From the NCBI RefSeq assembly GCF_024347575.1, contig NZ_AP025503.1, positions 2,666,001 to 2,730,000 of the forward strand: DNA of 64,000 bases, written 5' to 3'. A model generated the notes under the pieces. It saw only the letters and a program-made list of their open reading frames with translations. It had not been told where the DNA came from and did no database searches. The DNA comes from Vibrio pelagius (GTDB lineage: Bacteria > Pseudomonadota > Gammaproteobacteria > Enterobacterales > Vibrionaceae). The position numbers and the translations under genes were made by a program. Below are positions 1 through 8,659 of this stretch, in pieces. Every line of letters starts with the position of its first letter. The stretch's first letter is position 1.

Positions 1-1415
1 ACAGCTAAATCAAGCTGACGACGAGGAACAACGCTTAACGTCACTTTGTGCTTATCTTGGACAAAGTCTTTATAGGCTTGAGCTACGCTCTCTGGGGTTA
101 CTGCTCGAATCTGCTCTAACTGGGATTCAATACGATCTGGCTGGCCGTAGAAGGTTTCGTTTGAGGCAAGCTGAGACACTTTACCGCGCACACTCTGCAG
201 TGCAAAGACTGCATTGGCCTCTGCCATGCCAGTAATCTGGTCAAGGCGCTCTTGAGCCACGCCCTCTTTAGAGAACTTATCTAGCGTATCCAATAGTGCT
301 TGGTTCAATACCGTTAGGTCGCCTTTCTTACCCGAGTCGCCCATCGCATAGACATAAAGCGTACATGCAAGCTCACCACAATCATGGAACGAACCGGCAC
401 TAACGGCTTTCTGTGTCTTGACTAGGTCTTGATACAGGTAACTGTTCGTTCCTTTACCAAGAACATCAGACAAGGCATTCAATGTCGCTTGTGTTTCTTC
501 ACCACGGTAAGTCGTTGGCCAACCAACTAAAACCATTGGCTGGCGAATGTTATCTTCAAGCGTAATATATTTGTCTTCCGTTAAGACTGCTGGTTGCTTC
601 TCAGCTTTCTCGACTTCTGGTCCTCTAGGGATCGGTCCAAAGTATTTGTTCACCCACTCAAGTGTGTCTTCTACATCAATGTCACCACCGATAGTCAGTA
701 CCGCATTGTTTGGGCCGTACCAACGAAGGAAAAAGGCTTTAAGATCATTAACATCAACGCGATCGAGATCTTCAACATAACCGATTGGCTGCCACGAATA
801 TGGGTGACCTTCAGGATAGAGTGCCTCCCCCATGCGTTCCCACATTAAACCATAAGGACGGTTTTCGTAGGTTTGAGCACGCTCGTTTTTCACCGTGTCT
901 CGCTGAATCTCAAATTTTCGTTGAGAAACTGCATCCAACAAGAACCCCATACGATCAGACTCCAACCACAGCATTTTCTCTAGCTGATTTGATGGCACGG
1001 TTTCAAAATAGTTGGTTCGGTCTCGATTGGTGGTGCCGTTTAAAGTACCACCCGCTTCGGTGATGATCTTAAAGTGCTCTTGATCACCTACGTTCTCAGA
1101 GCCTTGAAACATCATATGCTCAAAGAAATGAGCAAAGCCAGATTTACCAATCTCTTCTCGCGCAGAGCCGACATGGTAAGTCACGTCAACATGTACCAAG
1201 GGATCAGAATCATCCGGTGAAAGGATGACGGTTAAACCATTCTCCAACTGATACTTTTTGTATGGAATCACAACTTTATCGCTAGAAGGTTTCACCTCAT
1301 CAACAAGCGTGATGCCTTCTGGCAAGGAAGAAAATAGGGAAGTTGAGCTAGGTACTTGATGAGAACACCCTGCAAGGGCAATAAGAGAAAATGTACCCAG
1401 TAAAACCTTCTTCAT
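1..1415 (-). CDS. M16 family zinc metallopeptidase lipoprotein, C-terminus outside window
   Basis: My own translation from an ATG at 1415 runs open to the left edge (about 471 residues), so the C-terminal part is missing. The protein starts with a short signal peptide ending in a lipobox (LAGC, Cys17), so it should be a lipoprotein. It carries the inverted zinc motif HFFEH at residues 96-100, the hallmark of insulinase/pitrilysin M16 peptidases, followed by an M16 N-terminal domain and the start of a second one. The likely role is degradation of peptides in the periplasm or at the membrane; the substrate is unknown. It lies 9 bp downstream of the DedA-type gene on the same strand and may be its operon partner. 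Confidence 0.9.
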   Translation of the reverse strand, partial: MKKVLLGTFSLIALAGCSHQVPSSTSLFSSLPEGITLVDEVKPSSDKVVIPYKKYQLENGLTVILSPDDSDPLVHVDVTYHVGSAREEIGKSGFAHFFEHMMFQGSENVGDQEHFKIITEAGGTLNGTTNRDRTNYFETVPSNQLEKMLWLESDRMGFLLDAVSQRKFEIQRDTVKNERAQTYENRPYGLMWERMGEALYPEGHPYSWQPIGYVEDLDRVDVNDLKAFFLRWYGPNNAVLTIGGDIDVEDTLEWVNKYFGPIPRGPEVEKAEKQPAVLTEDKYITLEDNIRQPMVLVGWPTTYRGEETQATLNALSDVLGKGTNSYLYQDLVKTQKAVSAGSFHDCGELACTLYVYAMGDSGKKGDLTVLNQALLDTLDKFSKEGVAQERLDQITGMAEANAVFALQSVRGKVSQLASNETFYGQPDRIESQLEQIRAVTPESVAQAYKDFVQDKHKVTLSVVPRRQLDLA

Positions 1416-1424
1416 AGGTTCTCC

Positions 1425-1886
1425 TTAGAAAAAACCAAAATAGATGCCAGCCAATAAGCTGTAGCGCAGTGCTTTGCCGATCGCAATCAATATCAAACTT
1501 GGTAGGAACTTCATTCGAAGCCAACCCGCAGCGAGACATAAAGGATCACCAATCACGGGCAACCAGCTAAACAATAAGGTCCAATAACCATAGCGGCGCA
1601 GCCAAGATATAGCTTTATGACCATGCTTCTCGGATTGAGTTCGATTCGGTAACCATAAACCTATCCAATAGTTGGTTAATCCACCTAGGGTATTACCCAC
1701 AGTGGAGACCAAAATAATCGAGAACGTTGAAAATTGGTTGAGGCTCAAAGCGGCAATAAGACTGGCTTCTGAACCTCCGGGTAACAGTGTGGCACTGAGA
1801 AAACCACTAATGAACAGTACCCATAACGCGGAATCAGAGAACCACAGCGCTATGGCTTCAAACAATGAATTAAATGATTCTAACAC
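1425..1886 (-). CDS. yqaA: YqaA/DedA-type (SNARE-associated) inner membrane protein
   Basis: A 153-residue, strongly hydrophobic protein with several membrane segments and the small-residue motif LPGGSEASL near residue 36, typical of the YqaA branch of the DedA/VTT family. DedA proteins are linked to lipid-carrier flipping and membrane homeostasis; the exact job of YqaA is not settled. The start is a GTG at 1886 that lies inside the end of the upstream oxidoreductase gene (7-bp overlap, different frame), which implies translational coupling. Confidence 0.85.
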   Translation of the reverse strand: MLESFNSLFEAIALWFSDSALWVLFISGFLSATLLPGGSEASLIAALSLNQFSTFSIILVSTVGNTLGGLTNYWIGLWLPNRTQSEKHGHKAISWLRRYGYWTLLFSWLPVIGDPLCLAAGWLRMKFLPSLILIAIGKALRYSLLAGIYFGFF

Positions 1887-2830
1887 TTCATATCCAGTAG
1901 AACTTTACCTCGAGTATGACCCGTTTCAACCTGTAAGTGTGCCGCTTGTGCTTCCTCCATTGGGAAGATACGTTGCACTTCTGTCTTCAAGAGACCAACA
2001 CTCACCATGTATAGCATGGTATCCATCTGCTCTGGTTGTGGCTCAACCAACATACCGCTTGCTGTAAAGCCTAACAGCTGAGCCTTTTCACAGATAAGCT
2101 CTGCCGATAGTGTTGGCACTGTGACTACGCGTGCACCATCTTTAAGACACTTAAGTGCATCAAGCGCCGTGTCGCCACCAACGAGATCAATCAGAACATC
2201 AACGTCAGACACTCGCTCAGACGCAGGTGCAAACTGATAGTTGATAGCATGAGCCCCCAATGTAGCAAGGTAGTCGAGGTTCGCTTCGCTGCACGTCGTG
2301 TAAACTTCGGCTTTTGCGGCGACGGCAATCTGTACCGCTAAGTGACCAACACCACCTGCGCCAGCCAATATGAGAACACGATCGCCCTCTTTCACTTCAG
2401 CTTTGTTTAGTGCCTGTGCAGCAGTTTGGCTGGCCAGTGGCAGTGCTGCCGCAGCTTCTAGAGTCACAGAATCAGGTACCGCACTCAGAGCACTCTCAGG
2501 TACAGCAACGTATTGGCTATAGCCGCCACCTTGCAGCGGAAAACCAATGAAACCCGCAACATTAGCGCCAATAGAGAAGCGCTCTGCCGACTCACCACAA
2601 GCAATCACTTGACCCGAAATGTCGTAGCCAGGAACCCAAGGTAGGTTATCTTTATTCTGTGCAGCCGCCCAACCTAATCCCGCACGGGTTTTAACATCAA
2701 TTGGGTTAACGCCAGAGAACGCAACCTTAACCACTACCTCACCCTCTTGAGGTTCTGGTATCGCACTGGTCTGAAGTACAAGGTTTTCTACCCCGCCAAA
2801 CTCGGTAATCGCTATCTGTTTGTTTTCCAT
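1880..2830 (-). CDS. Zinc-free quinone oxidoreductase-like MDR protein
   Basis: A 316-residue medium-chain dehydrogenase/reductase. The N-terminal GroES-like domain has no structural-zinc cysteine cluster, and the nucleotide-binding motif GAGGVGHLAVQIA (about residue 157) marks the Rossmann fold. This fits the NADPH:quinone/enone reductase branch. The natural substrate cannot be read from sequence. It is the first gene of a short leftward unit with yqaA and perhaps the M16 peptidase, and is separated from oadB by a terminator. Confidence 0.85.
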   Translation of the reverse strand: MENKQIAITEFGGVENLVLQTSAIPEPQEGEVVVKVAFSGVNPIDVKTRAGLGWAAAQNKDNLPWVPGYDISGQVIACGESAERFSIGANVAGFIGFPLQGGGYSQYVAVPESALSAVPDSVTLEAAAALPLASQTAAQALNKAEVKEGDRVLILAGAGGVGHLAVQIAVAAKAEVYTTCSEANLDYLATLGAHAINYQFAPASERVSDVDVLIDLVGGDTALDALKCLKDGARVVTVPTLSAELICEKAQLLGFTASGMLVEPQPEQMDTMLYMVSVGLLKTEVQRIFPMEEAQAAHLQVETGHTRGKVLLDMKC

Positions 2831-2872
2831 TTAAACATGTCCCTAATTAGTTAAAACCTAACGAATAAAAGA

Positions 2873-2894
2873 AAGGGATGCACAAGCATCCCTT
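2873..2894 (-). terminator. Terminator of the oad operon
   Basis: A perfect 9-bp stem (AAGGGATGC / GCATCCCTT) with the loop ACAA lies about 90 bp past the oadB stop. On the minus strand it is followed by a moderately T-rich stretch. Confidence 0.75.
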
Positions 2895-2984
2895 CGACTA
2901 TAAACCATTTTGTTGGGCTAAGTTAACCACTGGTTTGAAAATTAACCACCAATTAACTCAACCGCTTGGCAAGATGTAACCTGC

Positions 2985-4115
2985 TTAACCCACGAGAGCT
3001 AACAAGATACCTGCCGCTACCGCACTTCCCAGTACGCCCGCAACGTTTGGACCCATAGCATGCATCAGTAGGAAGTTTTGTGGGTTAGCCTCTAGGCCAA
3101 CCTTGTTCACTACACGTGCCGCCATTGGTACAGCAGATACACCCGCCGCACCAATAAGAGGGTTGATGTCTTCTTTGGAGAACTTATTCAATAGCTTCGC
3201 CATTAACACACCGCCCGCAGTACCGATACTGAATGCAACAGCACCTAGGCCAAGAATACCAAGCGTCTCTAAGTTCAAGAAGGTGTCCGCTTGCAGCTTA
3301 GAACCAACACCTAGACCAAGGAAGATAGTCACCACGTTGATCAACTCGTTTTGAGCTGTCTTCGATAGACGATCAACCACACCCGCTTCGCGCATCAAGT
3401 TACCTAGACAGAACATACCGACTAGCGGAGTTGCCGATGGCAGGAACAGAATCGTCATCAGCAGCACAGCAAGCGGGAAAAGGATCTTCTCACCCTTACT
3501 TACGTGACGCAGTTGAGCCATCTGAATTTTACGCTCTTCTGGAGATGTCAGTGCCTTCATGATTGGCGGCTGGATAATGGGTACAAGCGCCATGTAGCTG
3601 TATGCTGCAACCGCAATCGCACCCAATAGATCCGGAGACAACTGGCTGGCTAAGAAGATTGCCGTTGGGCCATCTGCACCACCAATGATCGCGATAGACG
3701 AAGCATCCGCCATCGAGAACTCCATACCAGGGATGTAGTTCAGCAAGATCGCACCAAATAGCGTTGCAAAAATACCAAACTGCGCTGCCGCGCCAAGCCA
3801 CAATGTTTTCGGGTTAGCGATCAACGCACCGAAGTCAGTCATGGCGCCCACGCCCATAAAGATCAGAAGCGGGAAGATGCCCGTCTCAATCCCGATGTAG
3901 TAAACGTAGTACAGCAGACCACCCGGCTCCGTAAAGCCAGCATTGGGAATGTTCGCCAATACTGCACCGAAACCAATCGGTAGCAGTAGTAGGGGTTCAA
4001 ATCCTTTACGAATTGCCAAGAACAACAGTAAGCAGCCGACCAGCATCATGCAGATCTGGCCAAACTCAAAGTTAGCAATACCCGTTTCAGACCATAAGGT
4101 CATCAATCCTTCCAT
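2985..4115 (-). CDS. oadB: Oxaloacetate decarboxylase beta subunit, Na+ pump
   Basis: A 376-residue, very hydrophobic protein of the OadB/MmdB/GcdB family. It decarboxylates the carboxybiotin carried by OadA and couples this to export of Na+ across the inner membrane. Family-typical conserved segments are visible, including [10 protein letters not shown] (about residue 145) and the C-terminal [19 protein letters not shown] region. It is the last gene of oadG-oadA-oadB, 9 bp after oadA. Length is close to the family norm. The complex supports anaerobic growth on citrate or other oxaloacetate-producing substrates and adds to the sodium motive force used by vibrios. Confidence 0.97.
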   Translation of the reverse strand: MEGLMTLWSETGIANFEFGQICMMLVGCLLLFLAIRKGFEPLLLLPIGFGAVLANIPNAGFTEPGGLLYYVYYIGIETGIFPLLIFMGVGAMTDFGALIANPKTLWLGAAAQFGIFATLFGAILLNYIPGMEFSMADASSIAIIGGADGPTAIFLASQLSPDLLGAIAVAAYSYMALVPIIQPPIMKALTSPEERKIQMAQLRHVSKGEKILFPLAVLLMTILFLPSATPLVGMFCLGNLMREAGVVDRLSKTAQNELINVVTIFLGLGVGSKLQADTFLNLETLGILGLGAVAFSIGTAGGVLMAKLLNKFSKEDINPLIGAAGVSAVPMAARVVNKVGLEANPQNFLLMHAMGPNVAGVLGSAVAAGILLALVG

Positions 4116-4124
4116 GGTACTCCC

Positions 4125-5915
4125 TTACGCCAAGCTTAGTAGTGGAGCGCCTACAGTAACTGCATCGCCTTCTTTAACATTCAGTTCTTGTACGATACCA
4201 CCACGTGCTGCACGAACTTCTGTCTCCATCTTCATCGCTTCTAGAATCAGTAGCACATCACCTTCTTCTACCTGAGCACCAGGCTGTACGTTGACTTTAA
4301 AGATGTTGCCAGCCAATGGTGCTGGTACAGATTCCGCGTTCGATGCCGCAGGCGCTGCTGGTGCGCTTTGCTGAGCAGGTTGTGCTGCAGGTGATACTGA
4401 CGTCAGTTGACCTTGAGGGCCGACTTCAACATCGTATACTTGACCATCCACTTTCACGCTGTAGCTTTCAATACCACCCGCGACTGGCGCAGGAGCAGCA
4501 GCTGCTGGAGCTTCAACTTCAGCACCTGGTGCAGGTTCAAAGGCTTCAGGGTTGTGGCGATTCTTCAGGAACTTAAGACCAACTTGTGGGAAAAGCGCGT
4601 ACGTCAGCACGTCATCGACGGTATCTTCAGCCAGAGAAATACCTTCTGCTTTCGCTTTTTCTAACAAATCAGTAGTTAGATCATCCATTTCTGACTTAAG
4701 CAGATCAGCAGGACGACATGTAATTGGCTCTGCACCGTCTAGTACTTTTGCTTGCAGTTCAGCATCCAGCTCAGCAGGCGCTTGACCGTACTCGCCTTTC
4801 AAAAGACCCGCTGTTTCTTTGGTGATGCTCTTATAGCGCTCACCCGTTAGAACGTTGATGACCGCTTGTGTACCGACAATTTGAGAAGTTGGCGTTACCA
4901 GTGGGATGTAACCTAGCTCTTTACGTACACGTGGGATCTCTTCCAGAACTTCATCCATGCGATCCACAGCGCCTTGCTCTTTGAGCTGACCTTCCATGTT
5001 CGTCAACATACCACCTGGGACTTGAGCAATCAGGATACGTGAGTCGACACCCTTCAATTGACCTTCCCACTTTGCGTACTTCTTGCGAACTTCACGGAAG
5101 TAAGCAGCGATCGGTTCAATTTGGTCAAGCTTAAGACCGGTTGCACGCTCAGTGCCTTCCAGCATAGCTACAACCGTTTCTGTTGGTGTGTGGCCGTACG
5201 TACAGCTCATTGAAGAGATAGCGGTATCTAGAATATCGATACCCGCTTCAACCGCTTTCACGGCTGTTGCTGTTGATAGACCCGTTGTCGCGTGGCTGTG
5301 CAGTGCCAGAGGAACATCACACGACGCCTTAATACGCGTGATCAGCTCTTCTGCTTCATAAGGCTTCAGTAAGCCCGACATATCTTTGATACAAAGCGAG
5401 TGACAGCCTAGATCTTCTAATCGCTTAGCAAGATCAACCCAAGTATCTGCGTTGTGCACTGGGCTTGTGGTGTACGACAGAGTACCTTGAGCGTGTGCGC
5501 CAACATCAACCGTTGCTTTTACCGCTTTCTCAAAGTTACGTACATCATTCATTGCATCAAAAATACGGAATACATCCATCCCGTTCTTATGTGCACGCTC
5601 TACAAATTTCTCTACCACGTCGTCTGCATAATGACGGTAGCCTAAAAGGTTTTGACCACGAAGTAGCATTTGCATTGGGGTATTTGGCATCGCTTTTTTC
5701 AGCTCACGTAGACGCTCCCAAGGGTCTTCTCCCAAGAAACGAATACATGAATCGAAGGTTGCTCCGCCCCATGTTTCAAGTGACCAGTATCCGACTTTAT
5801 CCAGTTCAGCTGCGATTGGCAGCATATCCTCGATACGCATTCTTGTAGCAAATAGTGACTGATGGGCGTCACGAAGTACCACGTCTGTGATAGCTAGTGG
5901 TTTAGACATGCTCAT
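4125..5915 (-). CDS. oadA: Oxaloacetate decarboxylase alpha subunit (carboxyltransferase-biotin carrier)
   Basis: A 596-residue soluble subunit. The N-terminal HMG-CoA-lyase-like carboxyltransferase TIM barrel starts with the motif LRDAHQSL. A conserved carboxylase domain follows, then an Ala/Pro-rich linker (about residues 470-525), and a biotinyl domain ends the protein with EAMKMET (biotinylated Lys562). It moves the carboxyl group of oxaloacetate to biotin, giving pyruvate. A second ATG six bases inside (5909) has better spacing from the AAGGAG ribosome site, so the true start may be there. It sits between oadG and oadB. Confidence 0.97.
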   Translation of the reverse strand: MSMSKPLAITDVVLRDAHQSLFATRMRIEDMLPIAAELDKVGYWSLETWGGATFDSCIRFLGEDPWERLRELKKAMPNTPMQMLLRGQNLLGYRHYADDVVEKFVERAHKNGMDVFRIFDAMNDVRNFEKAVKATVDVGAHAQGTLSYTTSPVHNADTWVDLAKRLEDLGCHSLCIKDMSGLLKPYEAEELITRIKASCDVPLALHSHATTGLSTATAVKAVEAGIDILDTAISSMSCTYGHTPTETVVAMLEGTERATGLKLDQIEPIAAYFREVRKKYAKWEGQLKGVDSRILIAQVPGGMLTNMEGQLKEQGAVDRMDEVLEEIPRVRKELGYIPLVTPTSQIVGTQAVINVLTGERYKSITKETAGLLKGEYGQAPAELDAELQAKVLDGAEPITCRPADLLKSEMDDLTTDLLEKAKAEGISLAEDTVDDVLTYALFPQVGLKFLKNRHNPEAFEPAPGAEVEAPAAAAPAPVAGGIESYSVKVDGQVYDVEVGPQGQLTSVSPAAQPAQQSAPAAPAASNAESVPAPLAGNIFKVNVQPGAQVEEGDVLLILEAMKMETEVRAARGGIVQELNVKEGDAVTVGAPLLSLA

Positions 5916-5940
5916 TAACTCCTTTTAATCCTTTTAATTG

Positions 5941-6198
5941 CTACTTAGCAGTCGATACACGGTATTGATGAACCGCGGACGATATTGCTGCCACAACCTG
6001 TGGACTAACAGCAGAAGGGGTTGATTGTGATTTTTGAATTGTTTTTGGTGCAGCGATCGGCTCGGGTACTTCTTCTGGTACCAGTTTCGACATTAACCGA
6101 ACGAGATAAACGAGAATAGTTAAGAATATAAAGACGACAGACATACCTGTCACCATTAGGGTTGCCGCATCTCCTAGCAGGCTTCCTATATTAGTCAT
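5941..6198 (-). CDS. oadG: Oxaloacetate decarboxylase gamma subunit
   Basis: A small membrane anchor of about 85 residues with one membrane segment near the N-terminus (MVTGMSVVFIFLTILVYLV) and a Pro-rich polar tail. OadG holds the alpha and beta subunits together and helps bind zinc. I chose the ATG at 6198 because AGGAAG lies at proper distance from it; the in-frame ATG at 6219 has no usable ribosome site. First gene of the oad operon. Confidence 0.92.
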   Translation of the reverse strand: MTNIGSLLGDAATLMVTGMSVVFIFLTILVYLVRLMSKLVPEEVPEPIAAPKTIQKSQSTPSAVSPQVVAAISSAVHQYRVSTAK

Positions 6199-6266
6199 GT
6201 TGCTTCCTTTCTTTGTCATCCTGACATGTGTGCAGGATTTCAGCGAATAATGATCCCGACCCTTGG

Positions 6267-6294
6267 ATTATCTCGATTGGTAAAAGTTTGTCAA
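6267..6294 (-). promoter_or_regulatory. Predicted sigma70 promoter of oadGAB
   Basis: On the minus strand a consensus -35 TTGACA (6289-6294) is followed after 16 bp by GATAAT (6267-6272), about 70 bp upstream of oadG. Predicted only. The remaining gap up to the tRNA terminator (6295-6540) is AT-rich and shows nothing else I can name. Confidence 0.65.
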
Positions 6295-6530
6295 TTTTGT
6301 TTAAGGTAGTGTTACGGATAACACACAGATCAGGTTAATTATTCGCCATACAGATCACATAAATCTGATAAATTAGTGATTTTCAGGTGAATAAACTGCG
6401 ACTTAATTAGGTGTTTTTCTGGAAGTGATATGAGCAAGGTGGAATAGATAGTTAGATATGACTAATTATAATAAATACAACAAGTTACCTAAAACCAAAT
6501 GTTAACATTTAATTAACAATAAAAGCTCAA

Positions 6531-6558
6531 GACGAAAAAAAACCTCGTATAAACGAGG
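6531..6558 (-). terminator. Terminator of the tRNA-Arg array
   Basis: Stem CCTCGT / ACGAGG (6543-6548 and 6553-6558) with a run of eight T on the minus strand, directly after the last tRNA-Arg gene. The other side also carries a T run, so it may work in both directions. Confidence 0.85.
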
Positions 6559-6572
6559 CTTTTTTTGAATAG

Positions 6573-6649
6573 TGGCGCGCTCTGGAGGATTCGAACCTCC
6601 GACCGCCTGGTTCGTAGCCAGGTACTCTATCCAGCTGAGCTAAGAGCGC
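6573..6649 (-). tRNA. tRNA-Arg(ACG), copy 1, acceptor type A
   Basis: 77 nt cloverleaf with anticodon loop CTACGAA (anticodon ACG, reads CGU and, after A-to-I editing, CGC/CGA). Acceptor stem GCGCTCT / AGAGCGC; CCA is encoded. Last gene of the array in the direction of transcription. Confidence 0.97.
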
Positions 6650-6716
6650 GCGGTTTTGTATCAACCTAAGTCAATACTCGGATTCCATACTCATTCGAGA
6701 GAAAACCGTTAAATAG

Positions 6717-6793
6717 TGGCGCGTCCTGGAGGATTCGAACCTCCGACCGCCTGGTTCGTAGCCAGGTACTCTATCCAGCTGAGCTAAGGACGC
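6717..6793 (-). tRNA. tRNA-Arg(ACG), copy 2, acceptor type B
   Basis: Same body and anticodon as copy 1 but the acceptor stem is GCGTCCT / AGGACGC, a paired change on both strands that keeps the stem intact. CCA is encoded. Confidence 0.97.
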
Positions 6794-6849
6794 ACGGTTT
6801 TCGATATCGGTGTACCAATATCAGGAGTTCAATAAGAAACCCTAAATAG

Positions 6850-6926
6850 TGGCGCGCTCTGGAGGATTCGAACCTCCGACCGCCTGGTTCGTAGCCAGGT
6901 ACTCTATCCAGCTGAGCTAAGAGCGC
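6850..6926 (-). tRNA. tRNA-Arg(ACG), copy 3, acceptor type A
   Basis: 77 nt, anticodon ACG, acceptor stem GCGCTCT / AGAGCGC, encoded CCA. Confidence 0.97.
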
Positions 6927-6999
6927 ACGGTTTTGTATCAACCTAAGTTAATAGTTAATACTCAATTTCATACTCATTCGAGAGGAAACCGTTAAATAG

Positions 7000-7076
7000 T
7001 GGCGCGTCCTGGAGGATTCGAACCTCCGACCGCCTGGTTCGTAGCCAGGTACTCTATCCAGCTGAGCTAAGGACGC
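7000..7076 (-). tRNA. tRNA-Arg(ACG), copy 4, acceptor type B
   Basis: 77 nt, anticodon ACG, acceptor stem GCGTCCT / AGGACGC, encoded CCA. The spacer after it closely matches that after copy 2. Confidence 0.97.
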
Positions 7077-7133
7077 ACAGTTTTTGATATCGGTGTTACC
7101 AACATCAGGAGTTCACTAGGAAACCCTAAATAG

Positions 7134-7210
7134 TGGCGCGCTCTGGAGGATTCGAACCTCCGACCGCCTGGTTCGTAGCCAGGTACTCTATCCAGCTGAG
7201 CTAAGAGCGC
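7134..7210 (-). tRNA. tRNA-Arg(ACG), copy 5, acceptor type A
   Basis: 77 nt, anticodon ACG, acceptor stem GCGCTCT / AGAGCGC, encoded CCA. Confidence 0.97.
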
Positions 7211-7292
7211 ACGGTTTCGATATTAATTGCCAAAGGCATAATAATCAATATCAGGGTTCTCATTCTCTTGAGAAAGAGAGCCCTTGAATAAG

Positions 7293-7369
7293 TGGCGCGT
7301 CCTGGAGGATTCGAACCTCCGACCGCCTGGTTCGTAGCCAGGTACTCTATCCAGCTGAGCTAAGGACGC
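7293..7369 (-). tRNA. tRNA-Arg(ACG), copy 6, acceptor type B
   Basis: 77 nt, anticodon ACG, acceptor stem GCGTCCT / AGGACGC, encoded CCA. Confidence 0.97.
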
Positions 7370-7425
7370 ACGGTTTTCGATATCGGTGTTCCAATATCAG
7401 GAGTTCAATAAGAAACCCTAAATAG

Positions 7426-7502
7426 TGGCGCGCTCTGGAGGATTCGAACCTCCGACCGCCTGGTTCGTAGCCAGGTACTCTATCCAGCTGAGCTAAGAGC
7501 GC
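7426..7502 (-). tRNA. tRNA-Arg(ACG), copy 7, acceptor type A
   Basis: 77 nt, anticodon ACG, acceptor stem GCGCTCT / AGAGCGC, encoded CCA. It is the first tRNA-Arg after an internal terminator, so it should have its own promoter in 7503-7570; I could not identify a convincing one. Confidence 0.97.
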
Positions 7503-7570
7503 ACGGTGTTTCACTCTTTCGAATGAAGTTGTGAAATATATCACACTTTGCTTACAACGAAACAAAAAAA

Positions 7571-7583
7571 AGGCCATCGGCCT
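7571..7583 (-). terminator. Internal terminator splitting the tRNA array
   Basis: Stem AGGCC / GGCCT with a 3-base loop, followed on the minus strand by eight T. It lies between tRNA-Ser copy 1 and tRNA-Arg copy 7, so it should end the upstream Ser-Arg-Ser transcript. Confidence 0.75.
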
Positions 7584-7591
7584 GTAATGAA

Positions 7592-7684
7592 TGGCGGTGA
7601 GGGAGGGATTCGAACCCTCGATGCAGCTACAAACCACATACTCCCTTAGCAGGGGAGCGCCTTCGGCCACTCGGCCACCTCACC
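7592..7684 (-). tRNA. tRNA-Ser(GCT), copy 1
   Basis: 93 nt class II tRNA with a long variable arm. Anticodon loop CTGCTAA gives GCT (reads AGC/AGU). Acceptor GGTGAGG / CCTCACC, encoded CCA. It differs from copy 2 by one base in the D arm (T here, A there). Confidence 0.97.
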
Positions 7685-7726
7685 TAATTCATTATTATCA
7701 CGCCTATCTTATGATAAGAGAGATAA

Positions 7727-7803
7727 TGGCGCGCTCTGGAGGATTCGAACCTCCGACCGCCTGGTTCGTAGCCAGGTACTCTATCCAGCTGAGCTAAGAG
7801 CGC
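7727..7803 (-). tRNA. tRNA-Arg(ACG), copy 8, acceptor type A
   Basis: 77 nt, anticodon ACG, acceptor stem GCGCTCT / AGAGCGC, encoded CCA. It sits alone between the two tRNA-Ser genes. Confidence 0.97.
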
Positions 7804-7845
7804 ACATATTGTTGTCTAACTTGCTACGTTTAGACTCGCAAGAAA

Positions 7846-7938
7846 TGGCGGTGAGGGAGGGATTCGAACCCTCGATGCAGCTACAAACCACATACTCCCT
7901 TAGCAGGGGAGCGCCTTCGGCCTCTCGGCCACCTCACC
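7846..7938 (-). tRNA. tRNA-Ser(GCT), copy 2
   Basis: 93 nt, long variable arm, anticodon GCT, encoded CCA. It is the promoter-proximal gene of the array. Confidence 0.97.
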
Positions 7939-7953
7939 GTCTTGCGGAGGCAC

Positions 7954-7981
7954 ATATTACGTTTTACCGAAAATATGTCAA
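7954..7981 (-). promoter_or_regulatory. Predicted promoter of the Ser-Arg-Ser tRNA unit
   Basis: On the minus strand TTGACA (7976-7981), 16 bp, TAATAT (7954-7959), then a GC-rich discriminator just before tRNA-Ser copy 2. A GC-rich discriminator is typical of stringently controlled stable-RNA promoters; that control is inferred. Confidence 0.7.
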
Positions 7982-8330
7982 ACACTTTATTGAAAAAAAA
8001 TGGATAAAAACACTCAACCGTTTGCAATTTAATCAAAGCGCTTGCTATTTGAACTTATTCGTATCAAAAGGCTCTTTTTCCCTTAAAAATTAAGGCGAAA
8101 GATTAGCGAGATTACGTGCTGAATTAAGTTATCTCATTTTCAACAATGACATTGTCAGTGCATAAGCAACCATACTACGAGCCTAAAAATTTCGCTACAT
8201 GTGAATGCAAGAAAAAAGACAAACTCGTGACACAGCTATAGTGTTTAGCGGTGAAAGTGGAATTGCAGTAAATGCTTCCCCCCCCTATCACTCTTACCTA
8301 TTCTTGGTTCAAAACACCAAGATCAAAAAA
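7982..8330. other. Gene-free spacer between tRNA array and csrA
   Basis: AT-rich, with a run of eight C near 8278-8285. I see no supported gene, RNA or repeat. A plus-strand open frame here is mostly antisense to tRNA-Ser. Confidence 0.5.
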
Positions 8331-8350
8331 GGCTAGCAACCGTGCTAGCC
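8331..8350 (-). terminator. Terminator of csrA
   Basis: Perfect 8-bp stem GGCTAGCA / TGCTAGCC, loop ACCG, followed by six T on the minus strand. Confidence 0.88.
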
Positions 8351-8369
8351 CTTTTTCTACGCGAAAGTA

Positions 8370-8567
8370 TTAGTAATTGCCAGATGCAACGTTACCATTA
8401 CCTTTTTCAGCTTGAATGCGCATGTAGATCTCTTCACGGTGAACAGATACTTCTTTAGGTGCATTAACACCAATACGTACTTGGTTACCTTTAACGCCTA
8501 GTACAGTCACTGTTACTTCGTCACCAATCATCAGTGTTTCGCCAACGCGGCGAGTCAAAATTAGCAT
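8370..8567 (-). CDS. csrA: Carbon storage regulator CsrA
   Basis: A 65-residue protein with the full CsrA signature from [16 protein letters not shown] onward. CsrA is a homodimeric RNA-binding protein that binds GGA motifs in mRNA leaders and controls glycogen, motility, biofilm and, in vibrios, quorum sensing. Arg44 in the VHREEIY segment is in the RNA-binding surface known for the family. It lies downstream of the aspartokinase gene, a conserved arrangement. The BarA sensor that sits atop its control cascade is also in this window (32271-35084). Confidence 0.98.
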   Translation of the reverse strand: MLILTRRVGETLMIGDEVTVTVLGVKGNQVRIGVNAPKEVSVHREEIYMRIQAEKGNGNVASGNY

Positions 8568-8659
8568 TCTTTGCTCCTTGAATAATCTCTAAATTTATCT
8601 AGCTACGAGAGCATTATCCACCAAAAGTTATATTTTCGTAAACTATCGAATGAGTTTAT

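Noticed and set aside
7347..8093. Open frames overlapping the tRNA array
   Set aside because: They are reads through or antisense to tRNA-Arg and tRNA-Ser genes; the repeated residues just reflect repeated tRNAs.
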